Below are positions 6,245-13,791 of a stretch of DNA of 36,780 bases, piece after piece (within the stretch, counting starts at the first letter, position 1; every line of letters starts with the position of its first letter). Origin of the DNA: Kurthia gibsonii (GTDB lineage: Bacteria; Bacillota; Bacilli; Bacillales_A; Planococcaceae); contig NZ_BJOB01000024.1 in the NCBI RefSeq assembly GCF_006539985.1, positions 1-36,780 on the forward strand, read 5' to 3'. The position numbers were made by a program, and so were the translations under genes. A model generated the notes under the pieces. That model was not told the origin of the DNA, ran no database searches, and was given only the letters and a program-made list of their open reading frames with translations.

Positions 6245-7057
6245 ATGAAAAAATACATACTTATTCTACTTTTATTTTTAAGCTGCCTTACGGTCGCATT
6301 TGAAAAGAACGTAACAGTTAAAACAAACACCATTACTTTTTCGAATAAACAAGTGATGAAAACTTGGTTTTATCCTTATCGAGATCCAGCAGGGAAGGTT
6401 GCGCCAAATGCGATTCGTAGTCTACAAGGTTTTACAATCAATGCGAAAAAGGATATTTATGTGAGCTATGCGACAGATGACAAAACAACATATGGCTATA
6501 TTTATCACTATTATTCAACAGGAAAACTAGTAAAGAAAAGTACGCGTCTTGTGATAGGACATGGACAAGCGATTTCTAATTATAAAGGTTCAATTTATGT
6601 CGTTGCAGATATTTCAGGTAAGAAAAACTATCAAATGTACAAAATCGATGAAAAAACATTGCGTGTGAAGCAGTCATGGATACTGCCATCTAATATTCAC
6701 CCGAACGTACTCTACATGCATAATGAACGTGAAGCTTCTGTCGTATCGAAAGTAACAGAGGGTTATCATATCAATCGTATTACATTAACAGGTAAGCAAG
6801 CTGTACTGGATACGAAGAAAAGAATCGTTGTAAAAGGATTAGTTGGAACAACAGTTAAAAAACCAGTTCAAGGCTTTACGTATGAAAAAGGGCTTTATTA
6901 TACTTTGTCAGATGGTCAATATGGTGTGGTTGATGCGAAAGGTAATCTAAAACGAGTAGCATTGCAGACAAAGCGAGAACCAGAAGGAATTGGCTTTGTG
7001 AATGGGAAAATGGTGATGGCATTTAATAATCTGAATGAACTATTCAAACAAAAATAA
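6245..7057 (+). CDS. Secreted beta-propeller-like protein, possibly helveticin J-related
   Basis: 270 residues with a cleavable-looking N-terminal signal (KK at 2-3, hydrophobic 4-18); Cys14 sits in a poor lipobox, so a lipoprotein is less likely. The mature part is rich in short beta-strand patterns (IYVSYATDD, IYVVADISG, YTLSDGQYGVVD) and Lys/Tyr. Two motifs stand out: GHGQ (105-108) and EPEG (245-248), which recall helveticin J-type class III bacteriocins and their wider family. Length is somewhat below helveticin J. I see no immunity or transporter gene beside it, so a bacteriocin function is only a possibility; an extracellular binding protein is as likely. RBS is AGGAG before ATG 6245. 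Confidence 0.6.
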   Translation: MKKYILILLLFLSCLTVAFEKNVTVKTNTITFSNKQVMKTWFYPYRDPAGKVAPNAIRSLQGFTINAKKDIYVSYATDDKTTYGYIYHYYSTGKLVKKSTRLVIGHGQAISNYKGSIYVVADISGKKNYQMYKIDEKTLRVKQSWILPSNIHPNVLYMHNEREASVVSKVTEGYHINRITLTGKQAVLDTKKRIVVKGLVGTTVKKPVQGFTYEKGLYYTLSDGQYGVVDAKGNLKRVALQTKREPEGIGFVNGKMVMAFNNLNELFKQK

Positions 7058-7191
7058 AATGCGTCAAATCAATTGGTAGAAAATGATGGGAAACGGTTGT
7101 GTGAAAGGGAACTTAGGCATAAAATGAAAACGTACGATATCTCGCCTTTTTTCTTCTGAAAAATCATGATTTATGCAACTTCTTTCGTTTT

Positions 7192-7237
7192 TTGAGGTCC
7201 TATTAGCGTAGAAACCGAACAAGTGGTAGAACCTCAA
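7192..7237 (+). other. Inverted repeat in the leader of the small FbpA-like gene
   Basis: TTGAGGT (7192-7198) and ACCTCAA (7231-7237) pair perfectly across a 32-base interval. A second short hairpin, ATCGT/ACGAT, follows at about 7246-7263. There is no T-run. It may be a structured 5' leader; it matches no riboswitch class that I recognise. Confidence 0.35.
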
Positions 7238-7310
7238 TGACTTTAATCGTTTGAAAAGACGATGAGAGGGTATGGATTGTGTAGCATTGAAGAAGAAGGA
7301 GTACGATCGT

Positions 7311-7460
7311 ATGGCACAACAAGAGCGACAAAAACAGACATTAAAAGATGATGTAATCGATCAACTAATGGCGATTGGCGTATATAAAATCAAAGACTTA
7401 CAACTATATCAAGTTCCATTACATATCCTTGTTCAGGAGTATAGAAAACACGTAAGTTAA
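7311..7460 (+). CDS. Small FbpA-like protein (Fur-regulated basic protein A family)
   Basis: 49 residues from ATG 7311. The core LKDDVIDQLMAIGVYKIKD followed by LQLYQVPLHILVQEYRK follows the FbpA pattern (D-L-I-..L...G-[IV][FY]-K-..-..LY-.L-...L..EY). In B. subtilis the Fbp proteins act with the FsrA small RNA in the iron-sparing response; here that is inference. ATG 7311 has AAGGAG nine bases upstream. An in-frame ATG at 7272 would add 13 residues, but its GAGAGGG sits only one base away. I see no convincing Fur box in the 250 bases upstream, which weakens the regulatory parallel. Confidence 0.6.
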   Translation: MAQQERQKQTLKDDVIDQLMAIGVYKIKDLQLYQVPLHILVQEYRKHVS

Positions 7461-7552
7461 TTGAAAAAAAGCGAGAAGAATACAAGAAAAAATGTTAAAA
7501 TGAAGAGATTGAAATAGGACATTGATTGTAATAGATAGGAGAATATAAATAT

Positions 7553-9379
7553 ATGTGTGGATTTACAGGATTCGTAGGCGAAGTAGCAAACTCAGATGTA
7601 GTTTTAGAAAATATGATGAACCAAATTATTCATCGTGGTCCAGACTCAGCAGGGGCTTATACAGATGGTGAGGCGGCACTTGGTTTCCGTCGTTTAAGTA
7701 TTATTGACGTAGAGCATGGTAGCCAACCAATTTACAACGAAGATCGTTCACTTGTATTGATTTTCAACGGTGAAATTTACAATTTTGAATCAATTCGTGA
7801 AGACTTAATTGCAAAAGGACATACATTTACAACACATACAGATAGTGAAGTATTAATTCATGGTTATGAAGAATACGGTACAAAATTAGTACAAAAACTA
7901 CGTGGCATGTTTGCGTTTGTTATTTGGGATAAAAATAACAAAAAATTATTTGCGGCACGTGATATGTTTGGTATTAAACCACTTTATTATGCGCAAATGA
8001 ACGGTACATTAATGTTTGGTTCAGAAATCAAAAGTTTCTTACCACACCCTCATTTCGAAAAAGCATTAAATGAAAAAGCGTTAAAACCATACTTAACATT
8101 CCAATTCCCTGTATTAAACGAAACATTCTTTAAAGGCGTATTCAAAATGCCAGCAGCTCATTATATGACATATGAGAACGGTAAAGTTGAAATTACACGC
8201 TACTGGGAACCAAAATTCAATCCAGAAGAGCGTCCACTAGATGAAATCGTAAGTGAGATTGATGATACAGTACGTGAATCCATTAAGGCACACGAATTCT
8301 CAGATAAGAGCGTAAAAGTAGGTTCATTCCTATCTTCAGGCGTAGACTCTAGTTATGTAGCATCTGTTTTAAAACCAGATAAAACATTCTCAGTCGGTTT
8401 CGCAGCGAAAAAATTCTCAGAAGTAGACAACGCAAAAGCATTATCTGATGAATTAGGCATTGAAAACGTAAGTGAAGTATTAGATCCAGAAGAATGCTTC
8501 AATAAAATTGGTGATATTCAGTACATGATGGATGAACCACATTCAAACCCATCAATCGTACCACTTTATTTCTTAGCAGAACTAGCGCGTAAACATGTGA
8601 CAGTTGTTCTTTCAGGTGAAGGAGCAGATGAATTATTCGGTGGTTACGAAGAATACGATGATTCACCAACGATGCGTAAATATAAAAAAGTACCAGGATT
8701 CATCCGTAAACCAATTGGTAAAGTAGCAGAAGCATTACCAGAAGTACGCGGTAAACACTTCTTAATGAAGGGTGGCTTACCTGTTGAAAAAACATTCATC
8801 GGACAAGCACACATTTTCGAAGAAGATGAGTCAGCAGCAATCTTAAAACCAGAATTCTTAGATGCGCCAACAGTTGAAGAAATCGTTATGCCTGTTTATC
8901 GTAAAAATCCAAACGAAGATGATTTAACGAAAAAACAATTACTAGACTTAAACTTATGGCTAGTGGATGACATTCTATTAAAAGCAGATAAAATGTCAAT
9001 GGCACATTCAATTGAGCTACGTGTACCATTCTTAGATCGCGAAATTATGCGTGTCGCTTCAAAAGTACCTGCACGTTACCGTATCAATGAAGAAAATACA
9101 AAATACGCATTCCGTAAAGCATCTGAACGTGCGTTACCACAAGAGTGGGCAAAACGTAAAAAGATTGGTTTCCCAGTGCCAATTCGTCTATGGATGCAAG
9201 AGGAAAAATACTATAACCAAATTAAAGCAACATTCGAATCAGATACAGCAGCGAAATTCTTCGATCAAAAAGCGATTGTACAATTGTTAACAGATCATTA
9301 TGAAGGAAAAGCGAAAAACCAACGCAAAATTTGGTCAATCTATGTATTCCTTGTATGGTATAACCAATATTTCGGATAA
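7553..9379 (+). CDS. asnB: Glutamine-dependent asparagine synthetase (AsnB/AsnH type)
   Basis: 608-residue two-domain enzyme. The N-terminal class II glutamine amidotransferase starts with Cys2 as nucleophile (MCGFTGF), with HRGPDS (27-32), FNGEIYN (71-77) and DSEVL (97-101). The synthetase domain has the ATP pyrophosphatase loop SSGVDSS (261-267) and SGEGADELFGGY near 365. The standard reaction is Asp + Gln + ATP to Asn. Its operon partners, D-Asp ligase and aspartate racemase, raise another role: Lactococcus AsnH, a homologue, amidates the D-Asp of the cell-wall bridge. The sequence alone does not decide between them. ATG 7553 follows AGGAG. The next gene starts 17 bases after the stop, and no terminator intervenes. 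Confidence 0.93.
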   Translation: MCGFTGFVGEVANSDVVLENMMNQIIHRGPDSAGAYTDGEAALGFRRLSIIDVEHGSQPIYNEDRSLVLIFNGEIYNFESIREDLIAKGHTFTTHTDSEVLIHGYEEYGTKLVQKLRGMFAFVIWDKNNKKLFAARDMFGIKPLYYAQMNGTLMFGSEIKSFLPHPHFEKALNEKALKPYLTFQFPVLNETFFKGVFKMPAAHYMTYENGKVEITRYWEPKFNPEERPLDEIVSEIDDTVRESIKAHEFSDKSVKVGSFLSSGVDSSYVASVLKPDKTFSVGFAAKKFSEVDNAKALSDELGIENVSEVLDPEECFNKIGDIQYMMDEPHSNPSIVPLYFLAELARKHVTVVLSGEGADELFGGYEEYDDSPTMRKYKKVPGFIRKPIGKVAEALPEVRGKHFLMKGGLPVEKTFIGQAHIFEEDESAAILKPEFLDAPTVEEIVMPVYRKNPNEDDLTKKQLLDLNLWLVDDILLKADKMSMAHSIELRVPFLDREIMRVASKVPARYRINEENTKYAFRKASERALPQEWAKRKKIGFPVPIRLWMQEEKYYNQIKATFESDTAAKFFDQKAIVQLLTDHYEGKAKNQRKIWSIYVFLVWYNQYFG

Positions 9380-9396
9380 TCTGATTGAGGGAGCTA

Positions 9397-10392
9397 ATGA
9401 CATTGTTTAAGAGAAGTAAAGTCAGTTTGTCTTTGCTCCTCTTTTGCATTTTATTACTTAGTGCATTATTAGGTGGATGTACGAGCATTTTTCCTGCAAA
9501 AGATGAGCAATCAGAAAAAGCGATTAAAATATTGATTGTGGAGTTCGGAAGCGGGACGCCTATCCCTAATATGAAAGTGAACATTCGTGACGCGAATACG
9601 AATGAGTTGGTTATGGAAAAAACAGCAGATGCCAATGGAGAAGTGGATATCTATGGTTTAAAAGACGGTAAGAAGTATCTCTTTACACCGTCTTCTATTT
9701 ATGAGAGTGAGAGCGAAGGGATTGCTCAACTTGTCAAAGTAGAAGAATCAACAAGTTATATTCGTTTAGAAACGTACTATGTACGTAATCACAAAGGAGC
9801 CAATGTACCTGTTGTTTTGCAAAAGCCTGTTTTTCCACATGGTTGTGAAATTACAGCATTAACAGCAGTTCTACAATTTTACGGAGCCAATGTGACAAAA
9901 GAAGTCATGGAGAAAAAATATTTACCAAAAGGGCCACTTGTGCGAGCAAATGGTGTTTGGATTGGTCCTGATCCAGCGAAAAAATATGCTGGAAACCCTG
10001 CAAGCGAGACGGACGGTATGTATGCTTTTGCGCCTGTAATTGAAAAAGCAGCACAAAATTACATTAAGCAAACAAAAACAGCATTAAAAGTTCGTAACAT
10101 GACAGGTGCTTCAAAAGAACAAATTTTGGATAAAGTAAATAAAGGAATTCCGGTCATTACATGGGTGACACTTGATTTAACACCACCGCAAATGAAACAA
10201 GGGTGGACGATTAAAGGAACAGATCATCGCATCGAAATGTATCGTAATTTACATGTTGTTGTTGTGACAGGCTATCAAGATGGAAAAGTAATTGTAATGG
10301 ATCCATTAAAAGGATATGTCGTCCATAATGAAGAAGACTTTTTTAAAAGTTTTAAAGAGATGAAATCACAAGCAATTGTGCTTGAAAAATAA
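9397..10392 (+). CDS. Lipoprotein with C39-like cysteine peptidase domain
   Basis: 331 residues. A basic N-terminus and hydrophobic stretch (11-27) end in a lipobox-like LLGGC with Cys28 as the lipidation site, so the protein should sit on the outer face of the membrane. Residues about 43-125 look like a small beta-sandwich (carboxypeptidase-regulatory/Cna-B type: GTPIPNMKVNIRD, DANGEVDIYGL). Residues about 135-331 match the Peptidase_C39_2 papain-like fold: PHGCEITALTAVLQFYG with Cys150, LHVVVVTGY with His286 and VMDPLKG with Asp302 form a complete triad. ATG 9397 follows GAGGGAG; an upstream TTG is not needed. Its place between asnB and D-Asp ligase suggests that it acts on the wall or its bridge peptide. 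Target unknown. Confidence 0.82.
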   Translation: MTLFKRSKVSLSLLLFCILLLSALLGGCTSIFPAKDEQSEKAIKILIVEFGSGTPIPNMKVNIRDANTNELVMEKTADANGEVDIYGLKDGKKYLFTPSSIYESESEGIAQLVKVEESTSYIRLETYYVRNHKGANVPVVLQKPVFPHGCEITALTAVLQFYGANVTKEVMEKKYLPKGPLVRANGVWIGPDPAKKYAGNPASETDGMYAFAPVIEKAAQNYIKQTKTALKVRNMTGASKEQILDKVNKGIPVITWVTLDLTPPQMKQGWTIKGTDHRIEMYRNLHVVVVTGYQDGKVIVMDPLKGYVVHNEEDFFKSFKEMKSQAIVLEK

Positions 10393-10414
10393 AGATAAGG
10401 CAGATGATGAACAA

Positions 10415-11629
10415 GTGGCAGAGCAATCATTTTTACCCATTTTAATAGGTTCCGACATGAATGCCTATGGAATGGCACGTGCTTTTTACGAAGCATATGG
10501 AATTAAATCCGTCGTTATTGGACGTGCACATTTAACACCAACACAAAATAGTCGTATTTTAGACTTCTACGAAGAACCAAAGTTAAAAGAAGACTTTTTA
10601 GCAATTATGCAACGTACTGCGAAGAAATTTGCAGGGCAAAATTTATTATTAATGGGTTGCGGTGATGATTATGTAAAACTCATTATTAAAAATAAAGATG
10701 AGCTTGTAAAAGACTTTACGGTGCCTTACATTAATGAAGAATTAATGGATCAAATTCTCTTAAAAGAGAATTTCTACGAGATGTGTGAAAAGTATAATTT
10801 CAGCTATCCGAAGACAGATATCGTTACAGCTGAAAACTACGAGAACTTCTCGCCAGATATTCAATATCCAATCATTTTAAAAGCATCGAATTCAGTGGAA
10901 TACTGGGCTTGTTCTTTCCCAGGTAAGAAAAAAGTATTCGTTGCACAAGATGAGGCTGAAAAAACTGCGATTTTAAAAGCAATCTATGCATCGTCTTACC
11001 AAGATGCGATGATTGTACAAGAATTCATTCCTGGTGACGACTCATATATGCGTGTATTAAATGCGTATATTGGAACAGATGGTAAAGCGAAATTAATGTG
11101 TTTAGGTAATCCAATTCTTGAGGAACATTCACCTGAAGGAATCGGTAGTTACGCAGCAATTATTACAACATATGATAAAGAGTTAATGGATCAAGTGAAG
11201 TTCTTCTTAGAAGATATCGGTTTTGAAGGTATTGCCAACTTCGATATGAAATATGATTACCGCGATGGTAAATATAAATTATTCGAAATTAACTTACGAA
11301 ATGGTCGCTCAAGTTACTATGTGACAGCAGCTGGCTATAACTTAATGCAATATGTAGCAGATGACTACATGCTTGGTAAAAAACAAGATTTAGTCTATGC
11401 AGATAATGAGCATTTATGGACGGTTATTCCGAACGGGGTATTATTCAAATATGCACAAAACCCAGAGTTGAAAGCAAAAGCACGTCAACTCATTAAAGAA
11501 GGTAAAGTAACGAATTCATTATTCTATAAGGAAGATATGAATGTAACACGCTACGCAAAACTGACATTAAACAGTCTGAACTATTACCGCAAATATAAAA
11601 AATACTTTAATAAGAAGGGCTTGTCTTAA
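10415..11629 (+). CDS. ATP-grasp D-aspartate ligase for peptidoglycan cross-bridges (AslFm type)
   Basis: About 404 residues. The sequence follows Enterococcus faecium AslFm closely by eye: PILIGSDMNAYGMARAFYE at the start, NLLLMGCGDDY, YPIILKASNSVEYW, IVQEFIPGDDSYMRVLNAY, GIANFDMKYD and FEINLRNGRSSYYVT, where the last holds the metal/ATP-binding Glu and Asn of the ATP-grasp fold. The reaction is D-Asp + ATP + Lys side chain of the UDP-MurNAc-pentapeptide, giving the D-Asp branch. The start is uncertain: in-frame candidates are TTG 10382 and GTG 10415, none with a good RBS, and the coding frame overlaps the previous gene. ATG codons 10404/10407 behind AAGG lie in another frame (see findings). 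The racemase gene starts 3 bases after its stop. Confidence 0.9.
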   Translation: MAEQSFLPILIGSDMNAYGMARAFYEAYGIKSVVIGRAHLTPTQNSRILDFYEEPKLKEDFLAIMQRTAKKFAGQNLLLMGCGDDYVKLIIKNKDELVKDFTVPYINEELMDQILLKENFYEMCEKYNFSYPKTDIVTAENYENFSPDIQYPIILKASNSVEYWACSFPGKKKVFVAQDEAEKTAILKAIYASSYQDAMIVQEFIPGDDSYMRVLNAYIGTDGKAKLMCLGNPILEEHSPEGIGSYAAIITTYDKELMDQVKFFLEDIGFEGIANFDMKYDYRDGKYKLFEINLRNGRSSYYVTAAGYNLMQYVADDYMLGKKQDLVYADNEHLWTVIPNGVLFKYAQNPELKAKARQLIKEGKVTNSLFYKEDMNVTRYAKLTLNSLNYYRKYKKYFNKKGLS

Positions 11630-11632
11630 TCT

Positions 11633-12337
11633 ATGACTAAGAAAACATTAGGTATTATTGGTGGTGTAGGTCCATTAGCAACGATGTTGTTAGGGGAGAT
11701 GATTGTCCGAAGAACGAAAGCTTCGACAGACCAAGAGCATATGCATTGTATCATTGATAATGATACGAGAATACCTGATCGTACAGCTTATATTTTAGAT
11801 CATACAAAACCCAACCCGCTTCCTGTCATGGTACAAGATGCGGGGAAATTAGTCGGAATGGGTGTAGATGTAATCTGCATTCCTTGTAATACAGCACATT
11901 ATTTTTATGACGATTTAGCAAAAGACACAGCCGTACCGATTTTGCATATGATTCGTGAAACTGCACAAAAAGTGAAAAATCTCGGTGCAAAAAAAGTAGG
12001 TGTCCTTGGAACAAAAGGAACACTTTCAACGAATTTATATCAAAATGCTTTACGCGAACAAGGGATTGAGCCAATCGTTCCAAATGATGCGTTACAAGAT
12101 GTATTAATGGAAATTATTTATGAGTATATAAAGGCTGGGCGCAGCATTTCGAGAGAGATGTGGCAGCGTATTGAAGATGCAATGTTTGCAGAGGGCTGTG
12201 ACCATATTGTATTAGGATGCACTGAATTATCCATTGTCAATCGTGATTTTGCATTGGACCAAGATTCACGTTACGTGGATGCGATGGTAACATTAGCAGA
12301 TCGTGCGATTGAAGTATGTGGATATGAACATGTATAA
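11633..12337 (+). CDS. racD: Aspartate racemase (Asp/Glu racemase family)
   Basis: 234 residues of the PLP-independent Asp/Glu racemase superfamily. The opening LGIIGGVGPLAT (6-17) is the usual start of aspartate racemases. Catalytic cysteines are Cys85 in IPCNTAH and Cys196 in LGCTELS, the pair that abstracts and returns the alpha proton. It would supply D-Asp to the ligase encoded 3 bases upstream, the same partnership as racD with the D-Asp ligase in Lactococcus and Enterococcus. ATG 11633 has AAGAAGGG about 13 bases upstream, a long spacing that may rely on coupling. A terminator follows, which closes the four-gene unit. Confidence 0.93.
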   Translation: MTKKTLGIIGGVGPLATMLLGEMIVRRTKASTDQEHMHCIIDNDTRIPDRTAYILDHTKPNPLPVMVQDAGKLVGMGVDVICIPCNTAHYFYDDLAKDTAVPILHMIRETAQKVKNLGAKKVGVLGTKGTLSTNLYQNALREQGIEPIVPNDALQDVLMEIIYEYIKAGRSISREMWQRIEDAMFAEGCDHIVLGCTELSIVNRDFALDQDSRYVDAMVTLADRAIEVCGYEHV

Positions 12338-12352
12338 ATAAGCATCAGAGAG

Positions 12353-12390
12353 GGAGGAATCACAGTGTATATGTGGTTTCTCCTTCTTCT
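12353..12390 (+). terminator. Terminator of the cross-bridge operon
   Basis: GGAGGAATCAC (12353-12363) pairs with GTGGTTTCTCC (12373-12383), 11 bp with two G-U pairs, followed by TTCTTCTT. Confidence 0.75.
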
Positions 12391-12494
12391 TGCAACTTGA
12401 ATTCATGGAAACGTAGGAATTTTGTATAAAACAGATGCTCACATAGCGAAAATTTATGTTTTAATTAAAGAAGATGAAAGAAGGTGGCGTTAAA

Positions 12495-13769
12495 ATGACT
12501 TTTTTAACACAATTAAATGAAGATTTACAAGCAAAATGGAAATTTGAAAAAACAATGCCGATTCAAGATGAGATGATTCCAGCGATGTTAGCTGGACATG
12601 ACGTAATTGCTGAATCGCCAACAGGAACAGGGAAAACATTAGCGTATGTCTTGCCAATCCTTCAACAAGTAGATGGTACAAAGAAAAATACACAGGCGTT
12701 AATCGTTGCACCGTCACAAGAACTTTGTATGCAAATTACAGATGTTATTCGTGACTGGACGGCTGGAACACCGATTACAGTTGTACCGTTAATTGGTGGT
12801 GCAAATACAGCGCGCCAAATCGAAAAGTTGAAGAAAAAACCAACAATTGCAGTGGGAACACCAGGGCGACTAAACGAATTAGTACGTGCGAAAAAATTAA
12901 AATTACATGAACTGCGTTACATCGTATTAGATGAAGGTGACCAATTACTTGGACGTGAATCACGTGTGATTGTGAAATCATTCATTGATGGCGCAAATCA
13001 TGACCGTCAAGTGGCTCTTGTATCAGCTACAATTACAGATGAGATTGAATTAGTAGGCGAACGTCTAATGTCTGAACCGAAGCGCTTTAAAGTACGTCCA
13101 GAAGACATTCCAGACCAAGGGAAAGTCATTCATTCATATATGAAAGTAAGCGTACGTGAAAAAACAGAATTACTACGTAAACTATCTCATATTGAAGGAT
13201 TACGTGGTCTTGCATTTGTGAATAACTTAGACCAATTACTAATGAAAGAAACAAAGTTACAATATTTAAATGCACCGATTGCTGTACTGCATGCAGAGAT
13301 GAAAAAAGAAGAGCGTAAACAGGCGCTTGAAGCATTCCGTAAAGGAAAAATCCGTATTCTAATTGCAACAGATGTGGCGGCACGTGGTTTAGATATTATG
13401 GGCTTATCACATGTAATTCATGTGGATGTGCCACATAACCGTGAACAATATTTACACCGTTCAGGCCGTACAGGTCGTGCAGGTAAGAGTGGTGAAGTGT
13501 TAACACTCCTTACTTCATTCGAAGAAAAAGAATATAAACAATATACACGTGAACTAGAAGACCGTCCGACTGAACGTATTTTAAAAGGTGGACAGCTGAT
13601 GGATGGTAAGGGTGAATATCCACATGCTTCACGTAAACCAGAAGAATTACGTCGTAAACAACAGAACCGTCGTGGTGGTAATGGTGGCAATCGTGATTCC
13701 AAACAAGCAAATGGTTCAAAAAAACCGTATAATCAAGGTGGAAGAAAATTTTCAAGCAAGAAAAAATAA
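12495..13769 (+). CDS. DEAD-box RNA helicase, YfmL-like
   Basis: 424-residue ATP-dependent RNA helicase. Motif I is AESPTGTGKT (39-48), Ib GTPGR, motif III SAT (177-179), then ATDVAARGLD, and motif VI HRSGRTGRAG. Motif II reads DEGD (146-149) instead of DEAD. The N-terminus is short, as in B. subtilis YfmL. The C-terminal tail of about 50 residues is basic and Gly/Arg/Asn-rich, likely an RNA-binding extension. Likely roles are ribosome assembly or mRNA turnover; substrate unknown. ATG 12495 follows GAAGGTGG; an in-frame ATG at 12474 includes this site and is less likely. It sits 22 bases before the next gene without a terminator. Confidence 0.93.
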   Translation: MTFLTQLNEDLQAKWKFEKTMPIQDEMIPAMLAGHDVIAESPTGTGKTLAYVLPILQQVDGTKKNTQALIVAPSQELCMQITDVIRDWTAGTPITVVPLIGGANTARQIEKLKKKPTIAVGTPGRLNELVRAKKLKLHELRYIVLDEGDQLLGRESRVIVKSFIDGANHDRQVALVSATITDEIELVGERLMSEPKRFKVRPEDIPDQGKVIHSYMKVSVREKTELLRKLSHIEGLRGLAFVNNLDQLLMKETKLQYLNAPIAVLHAEMKKEERKQALEAFRKGKIRILIATDVAARGLDIMGLSHVIHVDVPHNREQYLHRSGRTGRAGKSGEVLTLLTSFEEKEYKQYTRELEDRPTERILKGGQLMDGKGEYPHASRKPEELRRKQQNRRGGNGGNRDSKQANGSKKPYNQGGRKFSSKKK

Positions 13770-13791
13770 GTAAATAAAGGGGTATGATGAG

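Noticed and set aside
7058-7310. Fur box upstream of the FbpA-like gene
   Set aside because: No stretch comes near the TGATAATNATTATCA pattern on either strand.
12490-13755. Long antisense ORFs opposite the DEAD-box helicase
   Set aside because: They are biased, low-complexity shadows of the AT-rich third-position pattern, with no RBS and no recognisable domain.
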